A stretch of 64,000 bases of DNA from a virus, in the IMG/VR virus record IMGVR_UViG_3300049846_002076, positions 1 to 64,000 of that record; one strand, written 5' to 3'. A model generated the notes under the pieces. It was not told the origin of the DNA, made no database searches, and saw only the letters and a list, made by a program, of their open reading frames with translations. Made by a program: the position numbers and the translations under genes. This document shows positions 29,409-38,700 of the stretch, piece by piece. Each line of letters starts with the position of its first letter. The first letter of the stretch is position 1.

Positions 29409-31988
29409 TTACTGTCCGTTCTCCTGGTTGAGTTCGACCGACCCATCGGCTGTGCAGGTCGCATTCCCGTTTCCGGTATCGGTCACGGTCAGTCTGATCG
29501 TTCCTGTGTAGGTGACGACCGCGTTCTGGGCGGTCGTGAACCTCACTGTGACAGCCGAGGTTGTCCCGTTGAGGATGTCGATGCCAGATCCGCCCGAGAG
29601 CCACGCCCAGGAATAGGTGAACGGCCCCACGCCACCACTGACCGTCGCGGTCGAAGAAGCCTGGGGCTTCGTCGGATACATCGCGAAGCCCTGAAGGAAC
29701 GTAGGCGAGATACTCACCGTTGCGGCCGGCGCCTGCGGCATCACGTTACCCGATGCCGACGAATAGGCACTGTTACCCGAGCTGTTGTAGTAACCGTTGT
29801 AGGCCGCCACGATGAAGTTGTAGTTGTTGCCATTCGTCAGTCCGGTGACAACCGTCGAAAGGCCGCTGACCGTCTTGTTGTAGTTCCATGCCCCGCCATT
29901 GACGGACATGTAGACGTCGTAACTGACGATACCACTCGGGCTGCCGCCATCGTTGCCAGAAGCCGGCCAGGACAGACTGACCTGTGCATTGCCCGCGGTC
30001 GCCGAGCAGCTTGCCGGCGGCGACGGGTAGTTGATCACGCGCACCGTGTTGCTGTTTGCGGACGCCGAGCTCGAACCATAGGCATTACGGGCGGTGACCC
30101 AGAAGTAGTAGCCGATGCCCTGCCCTGCCGAGAACCAGGCAGGCGAACCCGAAACCACCTGACTACCTCCGCCAGACGAGTAGACCGTGTAGTCGAGCAC
30201 CGGGCCGCCGCCTTGATCGGCGGGCGCTCCGAAGTAAACGTAGATGCCACCCGAAGCCCCGGGCTGACCACCACCGCTCGCGCTCGCGGAAACGCTCGTA
30301 GGGGCGCTCGGAGGCGTCGGGGAGGTCGTTGTGACGTTGTTCGAGACCGCACCCGCCCCGGTGCCCACCGCATTCGTGGCAGTCACCGTGAAGTTGTAGG
30401 TCGTGCCGCCCGACAGCCCGCTCATGTAGATCGGTGAGCCCGCAGAGCTCGCCTGAATCCCTCCAGGAGACGAGGTCGCGGTGTAGCTCGTGATCGGGCT
30501 GCCACCGTTCGATGCGGGTGCGGAAAAGGTCACGGTCGCTGTCGTAATGCCGGTTGCGGTTGCGCTGACGCTTTGCGGGGCACCCGGGACGTTGAAAGTC
30601 GTCACCGCTGCGCTCGCCGCTGAAGCTGCACTGGTTCCAACCCCGTTGGTTGCGGTCACGGTAAAGGTGTAGCTGGTGTTGTTCGCCAGGCCCGAGACGG
30701 TGATCGGAGATGCAGAACCCGTCCCAACGAATCCGCCAGGGCTCGAGGTCACCGTGTAGCCGGTAATCGCGCTGCCGTTGTTCGCGCCCGGGGTGAATGC
30801 CACCGAGCAGCTTCGCACGCCCGGAGTTGCTGTAACCGCCGTAGGAGCTGCGGGGACGTTGTGCGTCGTGATCTGGTTCGACGCGACCGATGCTGTCCCC
30901 GTTCCCACCGCGTTCGTCGCGGTCACGGTGAAGGTGTAGTTTGTGCCATTGGCGAGCCCGGTCACATTGATCGGCGATGCCGAGCCCGTTCCCGTGAAGC
31001 CACCGGGAGACGAAGTGACGGTATAGCCCGTGATCGCAGATCCACCGTTCGATGCAGGAGCGGTAAAGGCAACCGAGGCACTTGCGATCCCCGCGGTCGC
31101 GGTAGCCGCGGTGGGTGCGCCAGGCACATCGAGCGTGGAGGTCGAGTTCGAAGCTGCGGATTCTGCACCCGTCCCGACGCCGTTCGTCGCCTTCACCTTG
31201 AAGGTGTAGGCGGTTCCGTTCGCGAGACCCGTCACCGTGATCGGGGATGTCGTTCCTGTGCCGGTGATATTGCCCGGAGTCGATGTCGCCGTGTAGCCGG
31301 TGATCGCGTTGCCGCCATCGCTGCCGGGCGGGGTGAAAGCGACCGTGGCTTGGCGAATTGCCGCGGTGGCGACACCGATTGTGGGTGCCCCGGGAACCGT
31401 TGCAGGGGTGACGCTGTTCGACGCAGCGCTCTCAGGCCCAGTGCCAACCGAGTTTGTCGCCTTCACCTTGAAGGTGTATGCAACGCCGTTCGTGAGACCC
31501 GAGACGACAATGGGAGAAGAAGCGCCCGTTCCGGTCAGGCCGCCAGGCGTTGCCGTGACCGTGTAGCCGGTGATGAGATCGCCGTTGTTGCCCGGGGGCG
31601 TGAAAGTCACCGTGGCTTGGGCGTTACCGCCAACTGCCGTAGGTGCAGCGGGCACGAACGGGACACCGGCGGGCGTTACCGAGTTCGAGGCGGGAGAGGA
31701 TGCCCCGAAGCCGGCAGAGTTGCCGGCGCGAACGCTGAAGGTGTATGCGACTCCGTTTGTCAGCCCCGTCACGACGACCGGGCTTGTCGCGTTCTGGGCG
31801 GCGATCCCTTCAGGCGAAGATGTGACGATGTAGCTGGTGACCTGGGCGCCGCCGTCAAATGCCGGCGGAGTGAAGGTCACGGTCGCAGACTGATCGCCCC
31901 GGGTCGCGGTTCCGATCGTGGGCGCATCAGGCGGGACGGCAATGAAGGGGCTCGAGTTTCCTTTCCCGAACCGCAATGCCTTATGCAC
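29409..31988 (-). CDS. Multi-FN3-domain tail/surface protein
   Basis: 859 aa. After about 20 residues come eight fibronectin type III domains of about 88-95 residues, each with the sequence order P-x-A-P-T, then TVTFTPP, ITGYTVTSSPGG, GLTNGxAYTFTVTATN and VGTG. The last about 110 residues form a PKD/Ig-like domain (SVSGGVGPFTYSW-type pattern) instead. FN3 arrays in tailed phages bind cell-surface carbohydrates or stiffen tail appendages. It is the last gene of the unit starting at 34205 and overlaps the preceding gene by 8 bp. Confidence 0.82.
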   Translation of the reverse strand: MHKALRFGKGNSSPFIAVPPDAPTIGTATRGDQSATVTFTPPAFDGGAQVTSYIVTSSPEGIAAQNATSPVVVTGLTNGVAYTFSVRAGNSAGFGASSPASNSVTPAGVPFVPAAPTAVGGNAQATVTFTPPGNNGDLITGYTVTATPGGLTGTGASSPIVVSGLTNGVAYTFKVKATNSVGTGPESAASNSVTPATVPGAPTIGVATAAIRQATVAFTPPGSDGGNAITGYTATSTPGNITGTGTTSPITVTGLANGTAYTFKVKATNGVGTGAESAASNSTSTLDVPGAPTAATATAGIASASVAFTAPASNGGSAITGYTVTSSPGGFTGTGSASPINVTGLANGTNYTFTVTATNAVGTGTASVASNQITTHNVPAAPTAVTATPGVRSCSVAFTPGANNGSAITGYTVTSSPGGFVGTGSASPITVSGLANNTSYTFTVTATNGVGTSAASAASAAVTTFNVPGAPQSVSATATGITTATVTFSAPASNGGSPITSYTATSSPGGIQASSAGSPIYMSGLSGGTTYNFTVTATNAVGTGAGAVSNNVTTTSPTPPSAPTSVSASASGGGQPGASGGIYVYFGAPADQGGGPVLDYTVYSSGGGSQVVSGSPAWFSAGQGIGYYFWVTARNAYGSSSASANSNTVRVINYPSPPASCSATAGNAQVSLSWPASGNDGGSPSGIVSYDVYMSVNGGAWNYNKTVSGLSTVVTGLTNGNNYNFIVAAYNGYYNSSGNSAYSSASGNVMPQAPAATVSISPTFLQGFAMYPTKPQASSTATVSGGVGPFTYSWAWLSGGSGIDILNGTTSAVTVRFTTAQNAVVTYTGTIRLTVTDTGNGNATCTADGSVELNQENGQ

Positions 31989-32397
31989 TGCCGCGCTCCT
32001 CGCAGAATTCCCACTCGTTCTTTCCCGCTACCTGGATCTTGTGCATGATGTAGTCGGTATCGGACAAGCGGGTGATGTAGTGAAACCGATTGTCGAGCAG
32101 CCAATCGCCGTCTTCGACCGTTGCGACCAGGATCGCATGGTATTCCCGGGACTTTTCGTTCTTCGGCTCGAGCGGCTCGGTAAAGCAGGTCGCCAGACGC
32201 AGGTTCTCGACCGGAAATCCCTGTTCCATCAGCATTCTCGCCTTCGCGAGCGCGTAGTCTTCGCAGTCGCCCGCGACAGCAGTCCACGACCAGAACTCGG
32301 GCATCTTGTAGAGCTCGATGTCCGTCTTGTATTCGACCCGGGAATTGACCCTCCCGTTGACCATGCGAATCATGTCCTTGAGAGGTGTGGCGCTCAC
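31981..32397 (-). CDS. Transglutaminase-like cysteine peptidase (BTLCP-type)
   Basis: 138 aa from GTG 32397, with GGGAGG seven bases earlier and a GTGA overlap with the lipoprotein stop; an earlier in-frame ATG exists but lacks these features. The motifs of bacterial transglutaminase-like cysteine proteinases are present: GDCEDYALAKA with C45, EYHAILV with H87 and WLLDNR with D102. Such enzymes process or cross-link peptides and can attack peptidoglycan-linked proteins. Phage copies beside tail genes may help penetration or fibre maturation; that is inference. Confidence 0.8.
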   Translation of the reverse strand: MSATPLKDMIRMVNGRVNSRVEYKTDIELYKMPEFWSWTAVAGDCEDYALAKARMLMEQGFPVENLRLATCFTEPLEPKNEKSREYHAILVATVEDGDWLLDNRFHYITRLSDTDYIMHKIQVAGKNEWEFCEERGSA

Positions 32398-32564
32398 TGG
32401 AACCTCCCGAAGCAAAGAGGCGCACTCGGATCGCGCTGACACATCTCTTCGTAACCGATCGGGGGCGGTGCTGACTTGCCGGTTCCCTTGATGACCTCGT
32501 AGGTCGCGGACGCACAACCCGCGAGACCCAGAACGACAAGCATCACCAGGTCACGGAATTTCAC
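32394..32564 (-). CDS. Small lipoprotein
   Basis: 56 aa. The start is GTG 32564, overlapping the upstream TGA as GTGA; its own TGA overlaps the next GTG. The N-terminal signal (MKFRDLVMLVVLGLAGC) ends in a lipobox LAGC at residue 17. The mature part is short (ATYEVIKGTGKSAPPPIGYEE, plus two cysteines) and Pro-rich. It resembles o-spanin or entry-exclusion lipoproteins, but it sits among tail genes, so a role in the envelope at adsorption or superinfection exclusion is only possible. Confidence 0.65.
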   Translation of the reverse strand: MKFRDLVMLVVLGLAGCASATYEVIKGTGKSAPPPIGYEEMCQRDPSAPLCFGRFQ

Positions 32565-32962
32565 GCGAGCACCTCCGCAGCACGCCCCGTGCCGATCAGC
32601 CCGGCGCTCTCGAGTGCGTTCACCATCGCGATCGTGTCGGCACGGTTGAGGTCGACGTAGGTGGCGATCTCGAGCATGTGCATCATGTCTTCGACGTCCT
32701 GGTTGTTCTTCGAAGCGTTGCGAATCGTCTTGCGCTCGGCGAGCGTGAAGCGCTGCATGAACTCGAGGCGCGTGAGATGGGGCTTCGCTTTCTGGGGAAA
32801 CCCATGGGTCAGAGTTTCGCCATCCCAGGTATGGCCGATTCCCGCGGTGTCCGATGCCAGATAGAGGTCGGCTTCTCCCTCGTTCACGAGAGTCTGGGCG
32901 AAACCTTCATCCGACTCGATGACGTTGACGACCACCCCACCCTTAATCAGTGCAATTCTCAT
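32561..32962 (-). CDS. Phage tail-associated hypothetical protein
   Basis: 133 aa from ATG 32962, which shares one base with the stop of the upstream gene (TAATG). The N-terminal 40 residues (ALIKGGVVVNVIESDEGFA) form a small beta domain found at the start of many phage fibre-related proteins. The middle (GIGHTWDGETLTHGF) carries a W-D-G-x-T element, and the end is helical (RKTIRNASKNNQDVEDMMHML). This layout resembles tail-fibre assembly or tip-associated proteins. Confidence 0.65.
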   Translation of the reverse strand: MRIALIKGGVVVNVIESDEGFAQTLVNEGEADLYLASDTAGIGHTWDGETLTHGFPQKAKPHLTRLEFMQRFTLAERKTIRNASKNNQDVEDMMHMLEIATYVDLNRADTIAMVNALESAGLIGTGRAAEVLA

Positions 32963-33624
32963 TAGAACCACTCCACAAGAACGAATCCAGGGCCACCGTT
33001 ACCACCGTTACCGTCGGTGGCATTGCCACCGTGTCCACCTACGCCGAAATCGGTTGCATGGGTCAATGTTCCCGATGCTGTCATTCCGTTCCCGAAGAAT
33101 GAATGTCCGCCCTGACCCGCGGCGACCGGGCCCATATTGAATTGGGCATACACGAAGGAGTGCCCCGCCGCGTTCGTGGAACCCGCAACACCAGGAAAGA
33201 CGTGCGGATAGACCCAGACAGGCCTTACGGTTGACGTGCCGCCTGTGCTCCACACTCCGCCACCGTCAGTCGCGCCGGCAGAAGACGGGCCGCCCGTCCC
33301 CCCTCCGGCGATGATCATGTTGGGGGCTGTCCCAAACGAGGAATTCCCTCCATTTCCGCCGGCCACTCGGGATGTGGCACCAAGACCGCCAGCGCCGACT
33401 GTCACGAGACTTCTTGAAGCTCCATTGCGGTAGAAGGGGATGCGAACGAGCAGCTCCCCTGCTGCGCCACCCCCTCCATTGCTCGCAGAACGTCCCCCGC
33501 CACCCCCTCCCGATTGGATGGTCAGGAAGACCATCTCGACGCCCGGCGGCCAATAGAAGTAACCGCTCTGTGTGAAGAGCTGGAACTTGTTGGCGATCGC
33601 CTGCGACATCTTGGAGGGGAACAT
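32962..33624 (-). CDS. Glycine-rich adhesin-like protein
   Basis: 220 aa from ATG 33624 (TAATG overlap). Apart from a 30-residue N-terminus (FQLFTQSGYFYWPPGVEMVF) it is dominated by glycine runs (SGGGGGGRSASNGGGGAAG, GGNGGN, GGTGGPSS, GGHGGN, GNGGNGG) ending in GPGFVLVEWF. Glycine-rich segments of this kind form polyglycine-II bundles in receptor-binding tips of phage fibres and also occur in Gly-rich fibre proteins with a W-x-x-PxG start. A receptor-binding tip is a reasonable call; binding specificity is unknown. Confidence 0.7.
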   Translation of the reverse strand: MFPSKMSQAIANKFQLFTQSGYFYWPPGVEMVFLTIQSGGGGGGRSASNGGGGAAGELLVRIPFYRNGASRSLVTVGAGGLGATSRVAGGNGGNSSFGTAPNMIIAGGGTGGPSSAGATDGGGVWSTGGTSTVRPVWVYPHVFPGVAGSTNAAGHSFVYAQFNMGPVAAGQGGHSFFGNGMTASGTLTHATDFGVGGHGGNATDGNGGNGGPGFVLVEWF

Positions 33625-34034
33625 TAGTAGTCTCCCGCCCAGGCAAAGACGTTGAAGTCCTGGTCGACCGTCACGCTGCAGTAGAGCTTGTGGCCCGGCG
33701 GCAAGATCAGGGTTGTGTAGTCCTTGCTGGTTCTCCAGCCAAGCGCAGTGTTGCCGGGAGTCACCGCATCGACCTTGAACTCGTCGAACAAGTAGGACTT
33801 CGTGCCGTCGTAGACCCAGATCCAGACCAGGCCCGCGACGGTCGTCTCCTTCGCGATGATCTCGATACGGTCGACTTGACGGCCATCGTCGTAGGTCGTG
33901 TCGGCGAAGACGATCTCGGTCAATCCGGTCGTGCCGGTGATGGTCGCCCGCGAAGTGAGGGCGGTAGGGGAAACCAGACTCGCGAAGCCGACGACAGGCT
34001 GGCGAGGAAAGATCGGGTCGATGTTGGCAGCCAT
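33624..34034 (-). CDS. Phage virion/tail-associated protein
   Basis: 136 aa, beta-rich: SRATITGTTGLTEIVFAD, then VDRIEIIAKETTVAGLVWIWVYDG, and an end with KLYCSVTVDQDFNVFAWAGDY. This pattern is frequent in small virion proteins encoded beside fibre tips. It has TAATG with the glycine-rich gene and lies directly behind the 56-aa gene. It is probably part of the tail-fibre or baseplate periphery; there is no catalytic motif. Confidence 0.68.
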   Translation of the reverse strand: MAANIDPIFPRQPVVGFASLVSPTALTSRATITGTTGLTEIVFADTTYDDGRQVDRIEIIAKETTVAGLVWIWVYDGTKSYLFDEFKVDAVTPGNTALGWRTSKDYTTLILPPGHKLYCSVTVDQDFNVFAWAGDY

Positions 34035-34205
34035 TTACAGACCTCCGAATGTCCTGTGCATGTAGAGACGCGCAGCCGCCGAACGCGCTGCTTGTTGAAC
34101 GGGCGTTTTCACCTTCCAGACCGTGCCATCGAACACCCATGTGGTATTGCCCACCGTGAAGGTGTCATTCACAGCCGGCGATGAAGGAAAATTGAGAGCG
34201 GCCAT
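34035..34205 (-). CDS. Small fibre-related protein (56 aa)
   Basis: Starts at ATG 34205 and ends TAA 34035-34037. The N-terminus MAALNFPSSPA, then TFTVGNTTWVFDGTVWKV, is the same small domain that starts the 371-aa fibre protein at 35707 (MAAINFPSSPA, then WRFNGTTWENV). It is thus a stand-alone copy of a fibre N-terminal domain. The next gene begins directly after its stop codon. It is first in a seven-gene unit behind a promoter with an operator copy in the leader. Confidence 0.7.
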   Translation of the reverse strand: MAALNFPSSPAVNDTFTVGNTTWVFDGTVWKVKTPVQQAARSAAARLYMHRTFGGL

Positions 34206-34215
34206 AATCGGACTC

Positions 34216-34238
34216 GGTCAGTAGTGACTGTTATTCTA
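34216..34238 (-). promoter_or_regulatory. Promoter -10 with operator copy (fibre-tip unit)
   Basis: Minus strand: -10 TAGAAT (34233-34238), then AGTCA-CTAC-TGACC (34216-34229), one mismatch, three bases downstream. No clear -35 is visible. The leader to ATG 34205 is about 20 nt. Confidence 0.65.
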
Positions 34239-34240
34239 CG

Positions 34241-34576
34241 CTAAATGCGCCGCGCAAGCACGCAGATGACCTTTGCCATGGTCTTGAGCAGCGCTTTCGC
34301 ATCAGCCAGGTTGTTCACGTTGTTCTCGACGTAGGTCGCAGCCTGCGCGGGCGTCATCCCCCGAAGGGTCTGCACCGCTGTGTCTGCACTCGCGGCGGCG
34401 GCATCGACCGTGTCGGGATGCGGGGACGGTTCGGGATCAGCCTGGGCGACAGTGTTGCCGAGCAGAATCCAGTCCAGAACCGCTTGATAGTCGCGGTTGC
34501 CCGGGTCGACGGGGATGTTCGCGCCATCCGAAAGTCTGATGATGATGCCTGGGGTGCGAGAAAACTTGTAGCTCAT
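34241..34576 (-). CDS. Small tail-fibre-associated protein
   Basis: 111 aa. The N-terminal half (GIIIRLSDGANIPVDPGNRDY, then QAVLDWILLGNTVAQADPEP) is a well-known short domain in phage genes beside tail fibres (XkdW/DUF4376-like), and the C-terminal half is helical and Ala-rich with VENNVNNLADAKALLKTM. Such proteins are thought to be fibre chaperones or caps. It lies 15 bp behind the 371-aa fibre gene and is the last gene of the giant-fibre unit. Confidence 0.72.
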   Translation of the reverse strand: MSYKFSRTPGIIIRLSDGANIPVDPGNRDYQAVLDWILLGNTVAQADPEPSPHPDTVDAAAASADTAVQTLRGMTPAQAATYVENNVNNLADAKALLKTMAKVICVLARRI

Positions 34577-34591
34577 GATTTCGTCCTTTGG

Positions 34592-35707
34592 TTAGATTTC
34601 GGCGTCGAGTTTCGCGCCCCGCCCATAGGCGTAGTAAGTGCCTGCCGAACCTGCGCCCCATTGAATGCCCGTCTCGGACTTGGTTCCCGAAACGATACCG
34701 TTGTCAGTTCCAGGCAAGCTCGAGTTGCCGGCGTCGCCCGCAGTGTAAGTAGGCAAGGCGCGCATTTCAGCACGATGCTGAAAGCTCACGCCAACATATC
34801 CATCGGACGTGTAGCACCGGAACGAAGCGTGTGCGTGGTAGTAGTAGCGCGAACACAGGTCGAACTCTTCATGCGCCGTTCTGTGCTCGAAGTCGGTCGC
34901 GGCATCGCCCAACTCAAGCTGCACCAACTGGATCTTGAAGTCGTTCGACACCGAATCCATCGCGTTGACTTGGTTCGAGGTCGCGAGCAGCACCGAGCCG
35001 CTCCAGGTATTCGCTGCGCCTTGATATGTGGTTCCGCACGCGAGCGTCCAGAAAATCGACAGACCATTTCCAGTGTCGTAGAGCCAGGTGCCGGTTGTAT
35101 CCACCGGGAAGGTCAGGACTTTTTTCTCCCACACGTTGCTCGCGTAGACCGTGTATTCCTTGATGTAGAAGCGGTTCGAGGCGCTGTTGCCGAGCGTGAC
35201 GCAGAAGATTCCGGTCTTGGTGGACTTCACCCAGAACTGCAACGTGATGTAGCGCGTGCCAGACTGTCCAAATCCCGCCCGGGCGATGTTCAGCCCTTCA
35301 ACCTTCGTGCCGACGTAATACCAGTCGGTCGCGGCAATCGAAGTGTCCGCTGTCGTCACATCGACGTGGAAACAGTGCGTGCTGTAGAAGCCGGCATCGG
35401 CGATCGACGGGGCGTCAGCCGTCTTGAGAATGCTCACCGCTCCGGCACTCTGCGAGTTGTTCACGAAAGCGAAGCGGTCGGCGGTGTAACCCCCAAGGGC
35501 AGCAGCCGCGATCGTGATAGAGGTTCCCCGTTGCCAGGGATTCGTCGAAAAGTCCCCACCGATGATCAGGTTCTTGCCCTTGATGATCGGGGCGACCGTT
35601 GTCGGGGCTACGTTCTCCCAGGTCGTGCCATTGAAGCGCCAAGTGCGGCCAGCCGAAGTGTGCGTCTGTCCGGCGGCGGGGGAGGAAGGAAAGTTGATCG
35701 CGGCCAT
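34592..35707 (-). CDS. Short tail fibre, paralogous to the giant fibre's C-terminus
   Basis: 371 aa. A 30-residue N-terminal MAAINFPSSPA domain is followed, from KNLIIGGDFSTNPWQRGTS on, by about 240 residues that closely match residues about 2020-2270 of the upstream giant fibre (GGDF, YTADR, YSTHCxHVDVTTAD, VKxTKTGxxC, WEKK, VDTTGTWLYDTG, TTYQG, NDFKIQLVQLE). This block resembles a carbohydrate-binding jelly-roll domain. The end is different (YTSDGYVGVSFQHRAEM and later). It overlaps the giant fibre stop by TAATG, so it is a duplicated, exchangeable tip. Confidence 0.82.
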   Translation of the reverse strand: MAAINFPSSPAAGQTHTSAGRTWRFNGTTWENVAPTTVAPIIKGKNLIIGGDFSTNPWQRGTSITIAAAALGGYTADRFAFVNNSQSAGAVSILKTADAPSIADAGFYSTHCFHVDVTTADTSIAATDWYYVGTKVEGLNIARAGFGQSGTRYITLQFWVKSTKTGIFCVTLGNSASNRFYIKEYTVYASNVWEKKVLTFPVDTTGTWLYDTGNGLSIFWTLACGTTYQGAANTWSGSVLLATSNQVNAMDSVSNDFKIQLVQLELGDAATDFEHRTAHEEFDLCSRYYYHAHASFRCYTSDGYVGVSFQHRAEMRALPTYTAGDAGNSSLPGTDNGIVSGTKSETGIQWGAGSAGTYYAYGRGAKLDAEI

Positions 35708-38700
35708 TAGAGTTCGGCGTCAGCCGTCCAGTAGTAGACAAGGTAGCCACCGGCAGCGGTTCCATTTGCCGTGGCATAGCAGCGCCAGGAACGCTTTGTT
35801 GTGACGTTGGCAGTTGGGGCCGACGCAGGAAAATGACCGCTGTTTCCGGTGTAGTAGTAGGTCATCGTAGGCGCAGCACGCTTCGCAACAAGGAAAAATC
35901 CAATGCTGTAATACTGTCCACCGTTTGTGACATCGCCAGAAATCAGACCGTCCGAGTTGGTGCCATCGTGCTGCTCGTAGTAACGCTGGCAGCGGGCGGT
36001 GACCATCTCCACGTCGACAACATCAAACGGGGTCGCAACCGGGCCTGCTTCGAGCTGCACAAGCTGGATCTTGAAGTCGTTGGCAGTCGAGTCGAGGGCG
36101 TTGACCTGGTTAGCGGTTGCCAAGATCGCATTCGCCGCCCATGTGTCGCCCGTTCCCTGATAGGTGGTTCCCGCCATGAGCGTCCAACCGAGCCACAGAC
36201 CGATGCCGGTGTCGTAGAGCCAAGTCCCCGTCGTGTCGACCGGAATCGTGACCGTCTTCTTTTCCCACACGTTGCTGCTGCTGACGGTGTATTCCTTGAC
36301 GATCGTCCGGTTGGCGGCACTGTTGCGGAAGAAGACGCAATACACCCCGGTCTTCGTCGCTTTGACCCAGAAGGACAACGTGATGTCTCGAGTGACAGAC
36401 TGCCCGAATCCCAGGAACGCGCTGTCCAGACCCTCGACCTTGTAGGACAGAAAAGCATAGTCACCAGCGGCGAGCGAAGCGTCGGCTGTCGTGACGTCGA
36501 CATGGAGACAGTGAGTCGAATAGACCCCCGCCTGAACGACAGTCGGTGCGTCCGCTGTTTTTGCAATCGTGACCGCACCCGCGTTCGATGCGCCAAACTG
36601 CCAGCGGTCAGCGGTATATGCGCCATTCGCGGCGGCGGCAAAGCTCGTCCCACGCTGCCAGGGGTTCGTGGTGAAGTCGCCGCCGATGATCAGGTTGCGA
36701 CCAGCAACAGGCTCGGGGCCCGGAGTTGCGGAGACCCACTGCGACGACGTTCCGTCGTTGTAGTAGATGTAGAGGTTTCCGTTCTCGCTGTTCCACCACA
36801 GGGCGCCCGCTGCGGGGTTTCCCGGGGCGGTTGCCGACACGATGACTGCGTCGACGGGCGGAGCAAGCGACGCTGCAACCCACTGGTTCGACGTGCCATC
36901 CGAATACCAGACGTAGAGGTTGCCCTCCTCACTGTTCCACCAGAGGTCACCGGCAGCGGGAGAGCCGGGCGGTGTGGTCGAGGTCGTGACCGTCGCACCG
37001 CCAGCCGTTCCGAAGGGGCCGACCGTGACGCCGTTGATGCGAGCATACATGCCCGCGGTCGTTGTCCAGATGTCTCCATCAGCGGGCGTTGTCGGAGCGA
37101 CACCGTGCGTGATACGCACCGGGGCCAGCGCAGTCGTTCCTGCGGGCAGTGTGAGCTGTGCGGACGACGAGGGGGCGATCCCAAGGCCAGTCGTGCCGGC
37201 ATACTGGAAGAAGGCCGTCTCGAGAGCCCATCCCCACCCGTTTTCGCCGACGATCGCAACGTAGTTGCCACCACCGCTCTTCCAGCCCACGTAGCCACGG
37301 CGAGTCGCGTCAGGAGTGAAGAAGCCGATGTAGCCAGGGCGCGTTGCATCGCCATACTGCATCGAAATGCTGCCGTTCGAAGCAGAAATGATCGAGAGGT
37401 TGCCCGCAGTGACCGTTCCCGTAAACGTGGGCGATGCCAACGGGGCATAGGTCGCTGCCGCACTCGCAGATTTGAGGTAGCCCTGCCCGACCACATAGGC
37501 AGTCGTAGCGAGCTGCGTGGTGTTCGTGTCGACTGCGGCAGTCGGCGCAGCCGGGACACCAGTGAAAGTCGGGGAAGCGAGCAGCGCATACGAAGCGGCT
37601 GCAACACCGCCAAGCTGCGAAGCGTTCGACGCAGTGCCGGTGATTCCCCCGGTGACGATCAGCGCCCCGTCCGTCTTGAGCGTGCCCGCGGCACTCTGAT
37701 ACAGGTTCGCCGAAGTGCTCCCGAAGTAGATGCCGTTCGCTGCACCCGTCGCGGCGGGAAGCTGGATCTTGCCCGCGCTCGCGGTATCGGTCGTTGTGCC
37801 GACGAGCAGGTTGCCCGCGGCAGCCACGAGGTAGGAGGTGCCCGTTCCCGACAGGCGATTCTGGGCGGTTCCCGTGTTCGTCTTGACGTCGAAGTTGCCG
37901 AACAGGGCGTTGTTCGTCATGTATTTCGAGACGAACGGGAGCTCGAGTTCGGATGTCCAGCGGTCACACAGGTAGTTGAGCGCGGTGACCCAGACCAGGT
38001 TGGTGCCGTCGGTCTGGATCGTGAGTTCGATGTCGGTCAGGTAGTTGGCACCCGTGACCGCAAAGGCCATCACTTTGTAGCTGCCGATCGTCGAGATGTC
38101 GGTGGGCGCTGCCCAGGCAGTCCATGACCCGTTGTATTTGCCGCGGGCACTGATGGCGACGTAGGCGTTGTTCGTCGAGTAGAACGAGACGTAGAGCGTG
38201 CCCTGCGGATAGGTAATGCCCGCTGCAGGCACGCCCGACTGGTTCGCCATGCTGATGTTCATGACGTGCGTCGTGCTCGTCGTGAGCTGCACGGGGCCGT
38301 CGAACCCACCATCGAACAGTGCGGCGCTGCCCAGGTTGCCGGTCACGTTCGTAACCGTGAAGCGCTTGTCGGCGTGATAGAGGACGTCGCAGAGTTCGTT
38401 GAGACGAATCTGACGCTGCCCGAAGACCGGAATGATCGACGTGAAGTCGAGGTTGTTGATCTTGGTCGTGCCGGTAATCGTGGCACCGGCAGCCGTCAGG
38501 GTGCTCGATGCGGCAATCGTTGTTGCGCTGAGTCCGCCGACCAGGGTGAGGGCGCCTGCACCCGACAGGGTCGCAGCAAGCGTCGTGCCGCCATACCACC
38601 TGAACTGCGAAGCGGTCGTCGGGACAGAATTCCACAGTGTCGAGCCATCAATGCCGATCGCATAGTCGGCGCTCGAAGCGCCGATGTTCGGATACAACAT

